Positions 1 through 9,452 of a stretch of 64,000 nt of DNA are shown here, one piece after another. The notes under the pieces are model-generated. The model ran no database searches, had not been told where the DNA came from, and saw nothing but the letters and a program-made list of their open reading frames with translations. Position 1 is the stretch's first letter. Each line of letters begins with the position of its first letter. Origin of the DNA: Leptospirales bacterium. GTDB taxonomy: Bacteria; Spirochaetota; Leptospiria; Leptospirales; Leptonemataceae. The DNA is taken from the NCBI GenBank assembly GCA_019694655.1, contig JAIBBN010000003.1, positions 1-64,000 on the forward strand. The letters run 5' to 3'. The translations under genes were made by a program, and so were the position numbers.

Positions 1-164
1 TGGGCTTCCTTGTTCTTTCGCTGGTTCTCAGCCGCAGCGGCGCCGGCGGTATCAGTCACGAGGCTCATGCTGGCGGGGCGCTTGGCGGCTTTGTAGCGGC
101 AGCTTTGACGGCGCCACAGGGCCTGCATCCGCTCTGGCATTGGCTGAGTCGTACTATTCTGTAG
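1..164 (+). CDS. Rhomboid-family intramembrane protease, C-terminal end (partial)
   Basis: The reading frame is open from the left edge (codons in phase with base 3) to a TAG at 162-164, giving about 53 residues. The visible end has the motif HEAHAGGALGGF inside a hydrophobic helix. This matches the last catalytic helix of rhomboid serine proteases, where the dyad histidine sits in an AHxxGxxxG pattern. The nucleophilic serine would lie off the window. The gene is convergent with the next one and overlaps its 3' end by 11 bases. The call rests on one helix only, so a rhomboid-like pseudoprotease is equally possible. Confidence 0.5.
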   Translation, partial: GFLVLSLVLSRSGAGGISHEAHAGGALGGFVAAALTAPQGLHPLWHWLSRTIL

Positions 165-1035
165 CGCCGCTTTGTGGGAATGGCAAGGCGCTTGCCCCAC
201 AATCAATGCACGTTTCACGCAGAACGTCGTATACGGTGAGGCATTGGGGACAGTAGCAGCGCCCGTCGGCGCCAGCCTCCGGAAGCGGCAGCCGATCCGG
301 ATCAAGGTTGTGGCGGCGAGCCAGCTCGCCCAGCTGAGCGATCAGTTGCAGCGCCGCGGCGCCTTTTTCGGCATCGGGCGCGTAGCGCCGGCGTCGCAGC
401 TCTCGCTCAATCAATGCCGGCATCTGAGCCACACTCAAGGCGCTGGCCAGGGTCAGCGGATATTCCACTGCGAAAAAGCCGCGCGCCAGCAACTGGAAGC
501 AGCGCATGGACGAGGGCGGGTAGGCAAGAATTGCGACCATCGATGCTGCGCGACTGCCGGAAAAGCGCAGTCTTTTTGCCGAACGCATGAATTGCCAGGC
601 AATTGCCGCGGAGAGCAATGGGCTGAAGGCGAGAATTGTCAGTACGAGCAAAGAGGATTCAAGAATTGCAGCCAGCAGGGGAAGGACGGCAAAAAAAAAG
701 AGAAACTGGAGCGCGCAGAGCCCGCGTAGAAAGCGAGTAGTCCTCAAGTATACTGCCAGTTGCTCCTGCAACTCTGACGCTGCACCGGCCTGAATGGCGG
801 CGGCCGCTTCCCCTGCGCTCCAGCGCGCCCGGGCGACAAAGCTGCCGGCGAAGGGCGGTAGAAATTCAGAGAGCAACAGGCGTCGGTTCTCGCCGCCCCA
901 GAGTTGTGCGGCCTCGCCATAACGCCAGGCGCCTCCCTGTGGACGAAAGAAGCACTGCTCTTTGCGCAGCAGCTGCATGCATTCGACTAGATAGAGCAGG
1001 CAGAGCAGCGCATAGAGTTGCCAGGCATCAATCAT
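154..1035 (-). CDS. Membrane protein with C-terminal zinc ribbon, function unknown
   Basis: This 293-residue protein is of unknown function. It has an N-terminal hydrophobic segment (about residues 5-20), a central pair of membrane helices (about 105-150) and a cytoplasmic C-terminal tail. The tail carries two CxxC pairs (CPQC and CIDC, about residues 260-280), which form a classic zinc-ribbon finger. Its start overlaps the stop of the DUF2167 gene by 4 bases (ATGA), so the two are translationally coupled and probably act together at the inner membrane. Zinc ribbons of this kind often bind nucleic acid or structure a cytoplasmic domain. Nothing in the sequence identifies a substrate. Confidence 0.7.
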   Translation of the reverse strand: MIDAWQLYALLCLLYLVECMQLLRKEQCFFRPQGGAWRYGEAAQLWGGENRRLLLSEFLPPFAGSFVARARWSAGEAAAAIQAGAASELQEQLAVYLRTTRFLRGLCALQFLFFFAVLPLLAAILESSLLVLTILAFSPLLSAAIAWQFMRSAKRLRFSGSRAASMVAILAYPPSSMRCFQLLARGFFAVEYPLTLASALSVAQMPALIERELRRRRYAPDAEKGAAALQLIAQLGELARRHNLDPDRLPLPEAGADGRCYCPQCLTVYDVLRETCIDCGASALPFPQSGATE

Positions 1036-1913
1036 TCCTGTCCAGGCGGCGGCGGAAGCGCGCCATCGTGTCGATCCTTCGATGGAAAAATGCGCGACCA
1101 GAATCGTTTCAGCGCGGCGCCCAGCGCAGCGACGCCCACAACTATAAATTTGATGAGTTTGCCAAACAGTCCGCTTTTTGCGCCTACGGCTGCAGCTCCT
1201 CCAGCCACCAGCGCGGCCAGGCCGTAGGCGGCGACCTTATCGCCTTCGCGAAATTCAGCGTAGCGCTCGCCGCTCTTAAAATGATAGTCCTGTAACAACT
1301 TTTCCAATTGCGGCATGGCCATCCTGGCCTCTTCCGGCGCCAGCACCAGCGTAACTTCCATCACGCCGCGGCGGCCAAGCAAGCGCACGTTGTGGTTGAC
1401 TACTTTATGACCCTGGCTTTCCAGCAGGGTCGCCCATTCCAGATTCTGTGTGCGTGCGTTGTAGGCCGGAGGGCTGTGCCAGCCAACCAGATTGAGCGCC
1501 GGCTGACCGTGTTCCTGGCGCCACTTGTTACCTGCCGCTGTTCCTTCGCGAATCTGCTTTAGCAGTGCATTGGCGTCCAGCGTATCGCGTTCGTCGTCGC
1601 GCACATAGCCGACTTCGTCAAACTCGAAGACAATAAACCAATCGGCGTCCGTGCGCATCGCCAGTCCGAGCTCGCGATCGGTAGGCGGATTGCCCATCGC
1701 CTCCAGCAGTTTGCGGGCGTTGTCGCCGTCCAGAAAGCGCCAACCGGATGGAATCTTGAGTTCGGCGGAATCGCCCAGCGCGGCTTGCGCCGGTCCGGCT
1801 TGCCAGTCGAGATCAAGGCGCTCTTCGCCCGCCGGCTCTTGCTCCGGAGGCGCCGCCAGCAGTGGGCTGCAAATCAGCAGCAGCAGACTGATTCCAATTT
1901 TAACATTTTGCAT
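1032..1913 (-). CDS. DUF2167-family membrane-anchored protein
   Basis: This 293-residue exported protein has an N-terminal signal peptide (about residues 1-20, ending in LLAAPP). The long soluble region resembles the DUF2167 family, with its GDSAELKIPSGWRFLD opening and the conserved WHSPPAYNARTQNLEWA block around residues 150. Near the C-terminus there are hydrophobic segments (about 235-275) followed by a basic tail, so the domain is likely periplasmic and anchored. The family has no established biochemical role. It is coupled by a 4-base overlap to the zinc-ribbon membrane protein downstream. Family membership rests on motif recognition by eye. Confidence 0.7.
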   Translation of the reverse strand: MQNVKIGISLLLLICSPLLAAPPEQEPAGEERLDLDWQAGPAQAALGDSAELKIPSGWRFLDGDNARKLLEAMGNPPTDRELGLAMRTDADWFIVFEFDEVGYVRDDERDTLDANALLKQIREGTAAGNKWRQEHGQPALNLVGWHSPPAYNARTQNLEWATLLESQGHKVVNHNVRLLGRRGVMEVTLVLAPEEARMAMPQLEKLLQDYHFKSGERYAEFREGDKVAAYGLAALVAGGAAAVGAKSGLFGKLIKFIVVGVAALGAALKRFWSRIFPSKDRHDGALPPPPGQE

Positions 1914-1993
1914 CGCCTGGATTTCCCCCAGGACAATGCAAACGTCAATTGATTTCGGTACGGGGCGCTTCGATTCGCGCCCCGCACGATCGG

Positions 1994-3769
1994 TCAGGCC
2001 AGAGCAGCTGCGCCGCTTCCGGCGCGCTCTACGACATGATCCAGCCGGGCGCGATTGGCAGCCAGAATGGCCAGTGTATCCTCGTGCCAGTGATCGGCCA
2101 GTTGCTGGCGAGCGGCGCGAGCGTCGCCGGGAATGCGCGCCAGAGAGCGTTCCAGCAACATGCCAATCAGGAAGCGGGCGGCCGATTCCACAGCCTCAAA
2201 TGCGTAGCGGGCTTTAACGTCGCCAGCGTCAATCGAACGGAATTGGGCGGCGATGCCTTCGAATTCCTTGTAGGTTTTCTGCAAAGTGGCTGAAGGACTG
2301 AAACCCTTGAGCTCTTCATCGATGTAGGCGCGCAGGAAGCCATTGTTGGCCATGCCAGCTGTCACGCCGCCGATCGCTGCAACAACCTGCAATTGTGTGG
2401 TGCCTTCATAGATGGTTGTGATACGCGCATCGCGGTAGATGCGCGAAACATCATAGTCTTCAGTAAAGCCGGAGCCGCCGTGGATCTGCACTGCATCGTA
2501 GGCGATTTTCACACAGGTTTCGGAGGCGTAGTACTTCGACAGCGGAGTGAAAAGATCGGCCAGCTTCTCCCAGCGTCCCACCTGGGCGTCATTTTTGGCC
2601 TGCTTTTCCGTGAGGCCGCCGTGCTTGTGCAGATGTTCTTTGCGCCACAGGTAATTGTCCACACAGCGCGCCGCTTCAAACACAATGGCGCGAATGCCAG
2701 CGGCTTCGGCGTCCATGCGATCGACCATCTTCTTCACAGCGGGGATCTTTTCGATGGCCTTGCCAAACTGAACGCGTTCGGAGGCGTACTTGCGCGCCTC
2801 GCAACGTGCGGCCTCTGCAATTCCAAGCGATTGAGCCGCAATTACCAGGCGCGCGGTGTTCATCATGCCCATCGAATAGCGCACCAGGCCCAGACCCTCT
2901 TCGCCAATCAAGAGGCCCGGCGAGTTGTCATAGACTACCTCGCAGGTTGGCGAACAGTGCAGTCCCATCTTACGCTCGATGCTGGCTACATGCACGTCCT
3001 TCGAATGAACCAGGAAAAAGGAAAGACCGCGGGCGCCGCTGGTTGGACTGCCGCTGCGCGCCAGGGTAAGGATTACACAGGGCGCCTTATCGTAGCCGCT
3101 GGCGTGGGTAATGAAGCGCTTGGTCCCGGTCAGGCGCCAGACGCCATCTTCGCCTTTCACCGCTTTGGTCTGTACGCTGGGCAGGTCCGAACCGTAGTTT
3201 GGTTCAGTTAGCGCCATGGCGCAGCTGATTTCGGCGCTGGCCCATTTGGGCATCCACTCATCCACCATTTGCGCCGAGCCATAGCGCTCTACAATCTCGG
3301 CCACATTGATGTTGCCATAGGCGAGGGCGAAGGCCGCATCGGCGCGCGCCGAGAGCTCGAGAATGATCGCCTGGGCGGTGAAGGGCAGACCCAATCCGCC
3401 ATGCCGACGGGCGATGCCAAATGGCATCAGGCCCGCGTCGCGCAGCAGGTTATAGAGCTGATCCAGCGCCGGCGGATAGGTAACCTTGCCGTCTTTGTAT
3501 TTGAGGCCGATCTGGTCCATTTCGGCGCTGCGCGGCGCCACTTCCTGGCCCATCATTTCGCCGGCTGATTCCAGAATCGTCCGGTAGTATTCGACGCCTT
3601 CTTCCACGGAGGAGGGGGCCATGGACAGCCGCTCGTCCCCTGATTCCTTGTAGCGCGCGGCATCGTGGAAGCCTTGCTCAACCTCCTGAACGATCGTTGG
3701 CCAATCCAGTATGTGCTGGAACTGCAGCTGAAGGTCTTCGTTGTCGTTGAAATAATTGCCCTGGATCAT
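1994..3769 (-). CDS. Acyl-CoA dehydrogenase (large, ~590 residues)
   Basis: This FAD-dependent enzyme should oxidise acyl-CoA to trans-2-enoyl-CoA in fatty acid beta-oxidation and pass electrons to ETF. The family signatures appear in order: NYGSDLPSV and GTKRFITHA (FAD-binding beta domain, about residues 165-220), ERVQFGKAIEKIPAVK (C-terminal helical domain) and IYRDARITTIYEGTTQLQ, whose Glu in IYEGT is the usual catalytic base. At 591 residues it belongs to the long ACAD type with an extra C-terminal helical region. I chose the ATG at 3769 because an AGGAG lies 9 bases upstream and the N-terminus is right for the family. An upstream extension is low-complexity and unlikely to be translated. 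It is divergent from the next gene. Confidence 0.93.
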   Translation of the reverse strand: MIQGNYFNDNEDLQLQFQHILDWPTIVQEVEQGFHDAARYKESGDERLSMAPSSVEEGVEYYRTILESAGEMMGQEVAPRSAEMDQIGLKYKDGKVTYPPALDQLYNLLRDAGLMPFGIARRHGGLGLPFTAQAIILELSARADAAFALAYGNINVAEIVERYGSAQMVDEWMPKWASAEISCAMALTEPNYGSDLPSVQTKAVKGEDGVWRLTGTKRFITHASGYDKAPCVILTLARSGSPTSGARGLSFFLVHSKDVHVASIERKMGLHCSPTCEVVYDNSPGLLIGEEGLGLVRYSMGMMNTARLVIAAQSLGIAEAARCEARKYASERVQFGKAIEKIPAVKKMVDRMDAEAAGIRAIVFEAARCVDNYLWRKEHLHKHGGLTEKQAKNDAQVGRWEKLADLFTPLSKYYASETCVKIAYDAVQIHGGSGFTEDYDVSRIYRDARITTIYEGTTQLQVVAAIGGVTAGMANNGFLRAYIDEELKGFSPSATLQKTYKEFEGIAAQFRSIDAGDVKARYAFEAVESAARFLIGMLLERSLARIPGDARAARQQLADHWHEDTLAILAANRARLDHVVERAGSGAAALA

Positions 3770-3945
3770 CTCTGAAAGCTCCTGTTGCGGGCTTGCTGCG
3801 GCAATCAAAAATTGTGCGGAGCGGCCGCGGACGGGGCCGCCCCGGCGCCAGCTCTGCGCCGGTTTGGCGCGCATCGGGTCTTGATTTCGGACGCAGGATA
3901 AGGGGCGAGCTGACGGCCGATTTGCACTTGCCTTAATCAGCCAGG

Positions 3946-5556
3946 ATGCTGCGCTCAGAAATGGCCCGGCTTCGACCTGGAAGGCAGCAGATAGCCGTCC
4001 TGATACTGGCACTGCTGTGTTCGGCTCTGGTCTATCAGCGTCTGTCCGTGGCCACTGCAATCTTTGGCGACGGCGCTGGTAAATGGCTGCAAAGCCGCGC
4101 TCTGCTCAATGGTCAGATCGAATGTCGCTACGACAGGAGTCTTGATCCGGAGTTCAAGTTTCTTCCGGGGCCTTGGTACTATTACACGCTGCGCAACGGC
4201 CATTGCTATTACGGCTACCAGTATCCCTACGCCCTGGCCGTTGCTCTTTTCACGCTGCTATTTGGTCTGCCTGGCTATTTGTTTTTGAATATTCTCTGCT
4301 TGCTTGGCTACTGTTTGCTGCTGTCGATCATGGCGGCGCGGCTCATGCCCGAAATGCGCTTTGCCGCGCTGGCCGCGGGAGCGGGCGGCATCGTTTTTAT
4401 TCCCGCATTGAATTTTGCCTTCGATCTTTCGGAGATGACTCTGGCCGTAACGCTGGGCGTCGCTTCGCTGGCGCTGCTGCTGTCGGCCCTGACGCCTGGC
4501 AATCAGGCGCCGCCGGCCGGCGCACAATGGCGGCTGGCGTTTGGCGGATTACTGATTGGGCTCTTGCTGGCGCTGCGCACGGAAAGCATCGCTTTTCTGA
4601 TTGCTGTTTGCCTCGCCCTGTTGGTTTCGCGATGGATCTCTGTAGCGTCGGACATTTCACGGCGAGAGGCGGCGTCGAATATCGTTGGCGAACTATTACC
4701 CTCGCTTGCCGGCTTTACGCTGGGCGCTGCCGCTGTAGCCGGATTTCATCTGCTCTATTTTGGAAATATTCTGGGCAACCGCGGATCATCGCACGGCGCG
4801 CTGATACTGGCCATGACGATGAGCGAGCGCGTCGCCGTTGCACGCACCCTGCTGTTGGGCGGCAATCTGGGATTGTTCTCGTCGATGCCGGCGGTCTTGC
4901 TCTCACTGCTCTGGCTGGCGCCGCCGATCCGGCGCGATCTTGGCCGGCCTGGCGCCTTTCTGTTCTTCCTTGTCTGGTCGCTGACCGCTATCATTCCGCT
5001 GGTCGCGCCCAATGACGCTGGTTACTCATGGGGGCCGCGCTATCTGGCCTTCAGCTTTGCCGCCTATCTATTGCTCTTGATCCTGATCTTTTCCTCGCTT
5101 CTGCGACGCTCTTTCCGGAGCTGGCATCGTCCGGCGCTCTGGTTAACGGCAACAGCGATTGCGCTCTACGGCGCCGCCTTTTGCCGACAGGGCGTGGCCG
5201 TACTGCTCAGCGCCGCCCGTCAGAATCACGAATACCAGGAACTGATCGCTCAGCAGGCGCCAGAAGCGCTCTTGATTGACCACGAGCTGGCGATGATTGG
5301 CTTATCAGCGCAGGCCCTTGACTTGCCGATCTACCAGCCGCACAATGCGGCGCAGCTTCAAGCGCTGATTGCGGCGCTGAGCGCACAGCGCGGATTGCAG
5401 CGTTTGACCTATATCGTAACGCCATTTAGGTCGCCGATCTACTCTGGCGGCGCCTTGCCCGAAGGCTGGCAGGCGGTCGGCGATCGGCAAGCCGGCGGCA
5501 TGCGCTTCATCCTGCTGCTAGGCAAGGAACCGGCTGCGGCCGCCGCTCCGCCCTGA
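3946..5556 (+). CDS. Polytopic membrane protein, GT-C glycosyltransferase-like
   Basis: This 536-residue protein has about ten hydrophobic helices spread over residues 15-400 and a soluble C-terminal part (about 410-536). The layout fits GT-C enzymes, which use polyprenyl-phosphate sugars on the outer face of the inner membrane. An early acidic pair lies in the first periplasmic loop (IFGDG, about residue 40), and a late loop carries a GYSWGPRYLAF motif of the kind common in spirochaetal GT-C-like proteins. No strict catalytic DxD can be assigned. It stands alone on the plus strand, with a 176-base divergent promoter region shared with the acyl-CoA dehydrogenase. The function is inferred only. 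Confidence 0.6.
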   Translation: MLRSEMARLRPGRQQIAVLILALLCSALVYQRLSVATAIFGDGAGKWLQSRALLNGQIECRYDRSLDPEFKFLPGPWYYYTLRNGHCYYGYQYPYALAVALFTLLFGLPGYLFLNILCLLGYCLLLSIMAARLMPEMRFAALAAGAGGIVFIPALNFAFDLSEMTLAVTLGVASLALLLSALTPGNQAPPAGAQWRLAFGGLLIGLLLALRTESIAFLIAVCLALLVSRWISVASDISRREAASNIVGELLPSLAGFTLGAAAVAGFHLLYFGNILGNRGSSHGALILAMTMSERVAVARTLLLGGNLGLFSSMPAVLLSLLWLAPPIRRDLGRPGAFLFFLVWSLTAIIPLVAPNDAGYSWGPRYLAFSFAAYLLLLILIFSSLLRRSFRSWHRPALWLTATAIALYGAAFCRQGVAVLLSAARQNHEYQELIAQQAPEALLIDHELAMIGLSAQALDLPIYQPHNAAQLQALIAALSAQRGLQRLTYIVTPFRSPIYSGGALPEGWQAVGDRQAGGMRFILLLGKEPAAAAAPP

Positions 5557-5618
5557 ACGATCGCCGAAAGCGCAAAAAATTTTGTACACCACTCAGGCGG
5601 CGGAGGGCTCATTCAAGT

Positions 5619-6191
5619 ATGCAAAAGGGAATTGCAGTGGGCAAGGATCGATGGCGCGCACTGGGCGCGGACTGGCGCCCGGGCGATCCGCGGCAATTTG
5701 CAGTATGGGCGGCGCTGGTGGCGCCGCGCGGCCGGCAGCTGGCCTGGCAAATCCTGAAGGACCCGATGCTTGCCGAAGACGCCCTGCAGGAGGCGCTTTT
5801 GCAGGCCTGGCGCAAACTGGATCAGCTGCGGCATCCGGCGGCCTCTGGCGCGTGGTTTGGACGCATTGTTCTCAAGTGCTGCAATCGACTGCTGCGCCAA
5901 TCGATGCTGCTGCTGGAGACCGAAGCCGCCGACCGGCGTCCACAGCCCGATGAGCAGATGCTGCGCGGCGATCTGCGCCGCCGTCTGCAAGAGGCGGCCG
6001 GTTCGCTGCCCGTTCGCGAGCGCGAAATCTATCAACTCATAATGCTCGAGGGTCTATCGCAGGAAGAGGCCGCAGCGCAAACCGGGCTCAGCGTTGACTT
6101 CATCAAGAATTCTATGCGACGCATTCGCCAGCGCCTGCGTCGCATGCTGCCAGCGCCAGGCGCAGAGATGGCCTGCCTGCTTGCGGCATGA
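5619..6191 (+). CDS. ECF-type RNA polymerase sigma factor
   Basis: This 190-residue group 4 sigma-70 factor shows region 2 around residues 35-85 (AEDALQEALLQAWRKLDQLR, the core-binding and -10 helices). Region 4 spans about residues 120-175 and contains LPVREREIYQLIMLEGLSQ followed by a helix-turn-helix. No zinc-finger anti-sigma gene follows. The next gene downstream, 28 bases away, is a ClpP-like peptidase. That suggests either a co-transcribed unit or control by regulated proteolysis, but this is inference. The first methionine was taken as the start; the position is not strongly marked by a ribosome-binding site. Confidence 0.88.
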   Translation: MQKGIAVGKDRWRALGADWRPGDPRQFAVWAALVAPRGRQLAWQILKDPMLAEDALQEALLQAWRKLDQLRHPAASGAWFGRIVLKCCNRLLRQSMLLLETEAADRRPQPDEQMLRGDLRRRLQEAAGSLPVREREIYQLIMLEGLSQEEAAAQTGLSVDFIKNSMRRIRQRLRRMLPAPGAEMACLLAA

Positions 6192-6219
6192 TGGCAAATT
6201 CTGAGGCCCGGTCGACGCT

Positions 6220-6840
6220 ATGACAACCGCTCTATCTACTGATCACTCCGAGCCGGAGGCATCGCCCGCCGCTCGCGTCGCCTTCGATCGTCGCATTCTC
6301 TTTCGCCGGAGGACAATTCTCCTGTGGAGCGCTGTCAGCGACGAGAGTGCGCGGGAACTCTGTTCGACAATGCTGGCGCTCTCGGCCCAGGACCCCGCGG
6401 CGCCCATCACCCTGGCCATCAACAGCCCTGGCGGCGCCAACCACGCCGGCTGGGCAATCATCGATATGATGCGCGCCATTCCGGCGCCGGTGCACACCAT
6501 ATGTCTTGGACTGGCGGCAAGTTTTGGCGCCGTACTGCTGGCCGCCGGGGCGCCGGGATCGCGCAGCGTCATGCCCCATGCTCGGGTCATGATTCACCAA
6601 CCGTGGCTGCCCGGCGAGTACCGCGCCGTCGCCGCCGATTTAAAAATTCAGGCGCAGGAGATTGATCGTCAGCGACGCTTGATTGATGCGCTGCTGGCCG
6701 ATGCCTGCGGTCGCAGCGCCGAGGAAGTGCATGAGCGTTCCGATCGCGATGCGTGGTTTTCGGCGGAAGAGGCCGTCGCCTTTGGTCTGGCCGATCGCGT
6801 CCAGCATCGCTGGCCATGGTTTGAGTCGACGGTCAATTGA
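6220..6840 (+). CDS. ClpP-like serine peptidase
   Basis: This 206-residue protein has the ClpP/crotonase fold. The catalytic triad is intact: Ser101 in GLAASFGAVLLAAG, His126 in ARVMIHQP and Asp177 in SDRDAWFSAEEA. The oxyanion region NSPGG (about residues 68-72) is also present. The sequence is more divergent than a housekeeping ClpP: a long N-terminal extension replaces the usual axial-loop start, and the GEYRAVAADLKIQA handle is typical of second ClpP paralogues. It should form a barrel and need an unfoldase partner or a ClpP1 partner encoded elsewhere. It follows the ECF sigma gene on the same strand and ends just before a convergent AraC gene. Confidence 0.88.
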   Translation: MTTALSTDHSEPEASPAARVAFDRRILFRRRTILLWSAVSDESARELCSTMLALSAQDPAAPITLAINSPGGANHAGWAIIDMMRAIPAPVHTICLGLAASFGAVLLAAGAPGSRSVMPHARVMIHQPWLPGEYRAVAADLKIQAQEIDRQRRLIDALLADACGRSAEEVHERSDRDAWFSAEEAVAFGLADRVQHRWPWFESTVN

Positions 6841-6852
6841 AGCAAGCGACGA

Positions 6853-7953
6853 CTATGTTGATCTGGACTGTGATTGCGTCTGGCGCGCAGCGCGATACTC
6901 GCCTGGGCTCTGGCCGGCAATTTTGCGAAAGGCGGCATTGAATGCGGACTTGGAGTTGAAACCGCTTTCCAGGGCGACATCAAGTATGCTGAAGGCCGCC
7001 GGACGACTCTGCAGCAATTGTTGCGCCCTTGCCACGCGCCGTTCCTGCAGCAGTCGCAGAAAACTGCGCTGGAAGTAGCGATTGATGATCTGCGATGTCT
7101 GTACTGCGCTGAGCTTCAGCCTGCTGGCTACGTCGGAGAGCTGGAAATCAGGCTCAAGATAGGGCTCTTCGTTATCCAGATAGTCGTCGATCAATCGTCC
7201 CTTTTGGCCAACGAAGTCCTCGGAGAGCAGCGCCTTCTGGTAGCGCGCTGCTGGCGGAAAAATTGCATCGCCTTCCCATCCGCTGCGTTGCTGATACAGT
7301 AACAAATAGGAACGGCTCATGGCCAGCAACGCGCCGGCGGCGGAGAACAGACCGGCATTCAGCCAGTTCAGATCCGCAACGGAAAGGGCGGCCGCGACCA
7401 GGATGACCAGCGCCGGCAGCGCGTGAAAGAGCAAATTGGCTGTCCAGCGACGGTTGCCTGCTTCGCGCAAGATTGAATCATTTGTGGACCAGGAGAGATA
7501 GAGCGCGACGCCAATTGCCGCCAGGTTGTTTACCAGGCTGATGTAAAGAATTACAATGCAATCCAGGTGTACCTGCTGCAGGTCCTCGCGCAGATACTGC
7601 AGTTTGACCTCGCGCGGCGAAAGATGAAAAGGCAGCAGATAGAGGAATATGCCCAGCGGCACAATCAGCAGAGTCAGGTCGGTTCGGCGCAGCCAATTGC
7701 TGCATCGAGTTCTGGCGCGTAGACTGAAGTAAAGCAGCGGGCCAAGCAGCGCGCCGCCGCTGAAGCCCAGACGCGCCAGCTGCGGATACTGAAGAATGGC
7801 GCCATTGGCGTAGAGCAGACCGATGGCGATGGTTCCCGCCAGCGTACAGAGCATCAGCGCTTCGTAGATCCCGCCGGGCGTACGCCAGCGCTGAAAGAAA
7901 TAGAGCGCCAGCAGCAAAGCCTGGGCGAAGCCGGCGGCGTGTAGTAACTCCAC
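6853..7953 (-). CDS. AraC-family regulator with N-terminal membrane domain
   Basis: This 366-residue protein has a 7-8 helix membrane region (about residues 1-230) joined to a C-terminal AraC DNA-binding domain (about 255-360). Both helix-turn-helix units are visible: LSDVASRLKLSAVQTSQIIN, and ILDVALESGFNSKSAFNAAFRK followed by the usual SPGEYR. Membrane AraC proteins of this type sense an external or membrane signal and bind DNA from the membrane. The target is unknown. The gene is convergent with the ClpP-like gene and lies downstream of the cyclase gene on the same strand with a gap of about 70 bases. Confidence 0.88.
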   Translation of the reverse strand: MELLHAAGFAQALLLALYFFQRWRTPGGIYEALMLCTLAGTIAIGLLYANGAILQYPQLARLGFSGGALLGPLLYFSLRARTRCSNWLRRTDLTLLIVPLGIFLYLLPFHLSPREVKLQYLREDLQQVHLDCIVILYISLVNNLAAIGVALYLSWSTNDSILREAGNRRWTANLLFHALPALVILVAAALSVADLNWLNAGLFSAAGALLAMSRSYLLLYQQRSGWEGDAIFPPAARYQKALLSEDFVGQKGRLIDDYLDNEEPYLEPDFQLSDVASRLKLSAVQTSQIINRYFQRSFLRLLQERRVARAQQLLQSRPAAFSILDVALESGFNSKSAFNAAFRKIAGQSPGEYRAARQTQSQSRST

Positions 7954-8023
7954 GATCCGAGCCTGCGCCGGCGGCAGATGCTGTCAGCCGGCTTTCGCGC
8001 CACAGTCGTCGGTTGCGCCGCGC

Positions 8024-9325
8024 TCAGGGATCGCGGGCCGCATAAACAATGACGCTTCCGTCGCGGCCGCGCAGGTTTTGTGCGCCAAGCATTTCAAAGC
8101 GACTCTGCAACGCCGGCTCCAGTTCGCTGAAAACTTCTCCAGAAAGCAAGAGGTCGCGCCCCAGATCCTTGCACAGACTCTGCAGTCGGCTGGCAACATT
8201 GACCGTATCGCCGAGTACAGTGTACTCCAGTCGCTCCGGCACGCCGACGTTGCCCACAATGGCCGGGCCAAAATGCAGGCCGACGCCCTGCCGCAACAGC
8301 GGCAATCCGCGCGCCGCGCGACTGGCATTCAACTCCGGAAGCGCATCGCGCATGGCCAGTGCGGCCCGCGCCGCACGCCGCGTCTCGTCGCCCTGCGGCC
8401 TTGGCGCGCCAAAGGTGGCCAGCATGCCGTCGCCCAGAAATTTATCCAGCACGCCGCCATGCTGAAATACAATGGCAACCATACGCTGGTGGTATTCACG
8501 CAGCCAGCTGGCAACCTCTTCAGGCGCCGCCGACTCGCTGAGCGCCGTGAAACCGCGCAGGTCGGTAAAGAGGGCGACGATATTCTGTCGCCGTGCGTTG
8601 CCGCCAAGCGGGTCCTCGGCCTGACGCAGCAGTTCATCCTGGACGCCGGGAGAGAAATAGCGCGATAGCAGCATCGCTTGAACTTCCTGGGAGACTGCAC
8701 GGCGCAGACTGCGCGATACGCGATTGGCATTCCAGGTCAGCAGGGCGCCGGCGGCGCACATGGTTCCCACACAGCTGATCATGAATTCCAGGCTGATTGT
8801 CGGACCGGTAATATGGCTCACAAAATCAGAAGAAAAAACAGTGCGCGGGTCCAGCGCGGCATAACCAAATACAATGGCATACTGCAGCACCGCACCCAGC
8901 GTCATCAAGGCCGGGTACAGCGTTCGCCCGGCCAGTCCATGACCGATGATCAAGAGCAGCGCAAAGACCATGGTGTTGGGATGCTTGACCATATAGGCCG
9001 GCAGCACGGCCTCGCCGCCAACAGATTGGTACCAGACAAAGGGCAGGGCGTTCAGAAAGAGGATATCGGTGAAGAGCCCCAGGTAGCCAACCGTCGCCAG
9101 CGATCGACGCCGGGCCAGCAGCCAGAGAAAAATAGGCGTTTCCAGCAGGATGGCCGTCGAGATGGATCCGGTTACAAACTTTTCCCACAGCGATTTGCCG
9201 ATGAAGATAGTCGAAACCATTGTGATCGATACATAGACAAAGCGCAACAGCAGCATCACGCGCAGCGCCGCGACCTCCCGATCGATCAAGATTTCTTCGC
9301 TGCGTTTGAATCTGACGACGTCCAT
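8024..9325 (-). CDS. Membrane-anchored class III adenylate/guanylate cyclase
   Basis: This 433-residue protein has six hydrophobic helices (about residues 22-205), a linker helix and a class III cyclase domain (about 240-430). The metal-binding aspartates lie in FTDLRGFTAL and in DKFLGDGMLATFG, and the base-recognition region is EYTVLGDTVNVASRLQ. It should make cAMP (or cGMP) in the cytoplasm, which fits the two stand-alone cNMP-binding proteins near 18 kb. The ATG at 9325 gives a start just before the first helix. A much longer upstream frame has no membrane or domain signal and was rejected. The gene is divergent from the nitroreductase gene. Confidence 0.9.
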   Translation of the reverse strand: MDVVRFKRSEEILIDREVAALRVMLLLRFVYVSITMVSTIFIGKSLWEKFVTGSISTAILLETPIFLWLLARRRSLATVGYLGLFTDILFLNALPFVWYQSVGGEAVLPAYMVKHPNTMVFALLLIIGHGLAGRTLYPALMTLGAVLQYAIVFGYAALDPRTVFSSDFVSHITGPTISLEFMISCVGTMCAAGALLTWNANRVSRSLRRAVSQEVQAMLLSRYFSPGVQDELLRQAEDPLGGNARRQNIVALFTDLRGFTALSESAAPEEVASWLREYHQRMVAIVFQHGGVLDKFLGDGMLATFGAPRPQGDETRRAARAALAMRDALPELNASRAARGLPLLRQGVGLHFGPAIVGNVGVPERLEYTVLGDTVNVASRLQSLCKDLGRDLLLSGEVFSELEPALQSRFEMLGAQNLRGRDGSVIVYAARDP

Positions 9326-9452
9326 GGCTTTCCCGGTTGCGGCGTCGCCTGGCGGCGCCGCGGTAAGCTTCAATATACTACATTTGCAGGCCTTTGCGAC
9401 CTGCCCTGCAGGGCAGGTCGAATTGCCTGGCGAGACAGCGCATACTGCTGCT

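Noticed and set aside
2393-3211. Plus-strand open frame opposite the acyl-CoA dehydrogenase
   Set aside because: Shadow of a gene with full family signatures.
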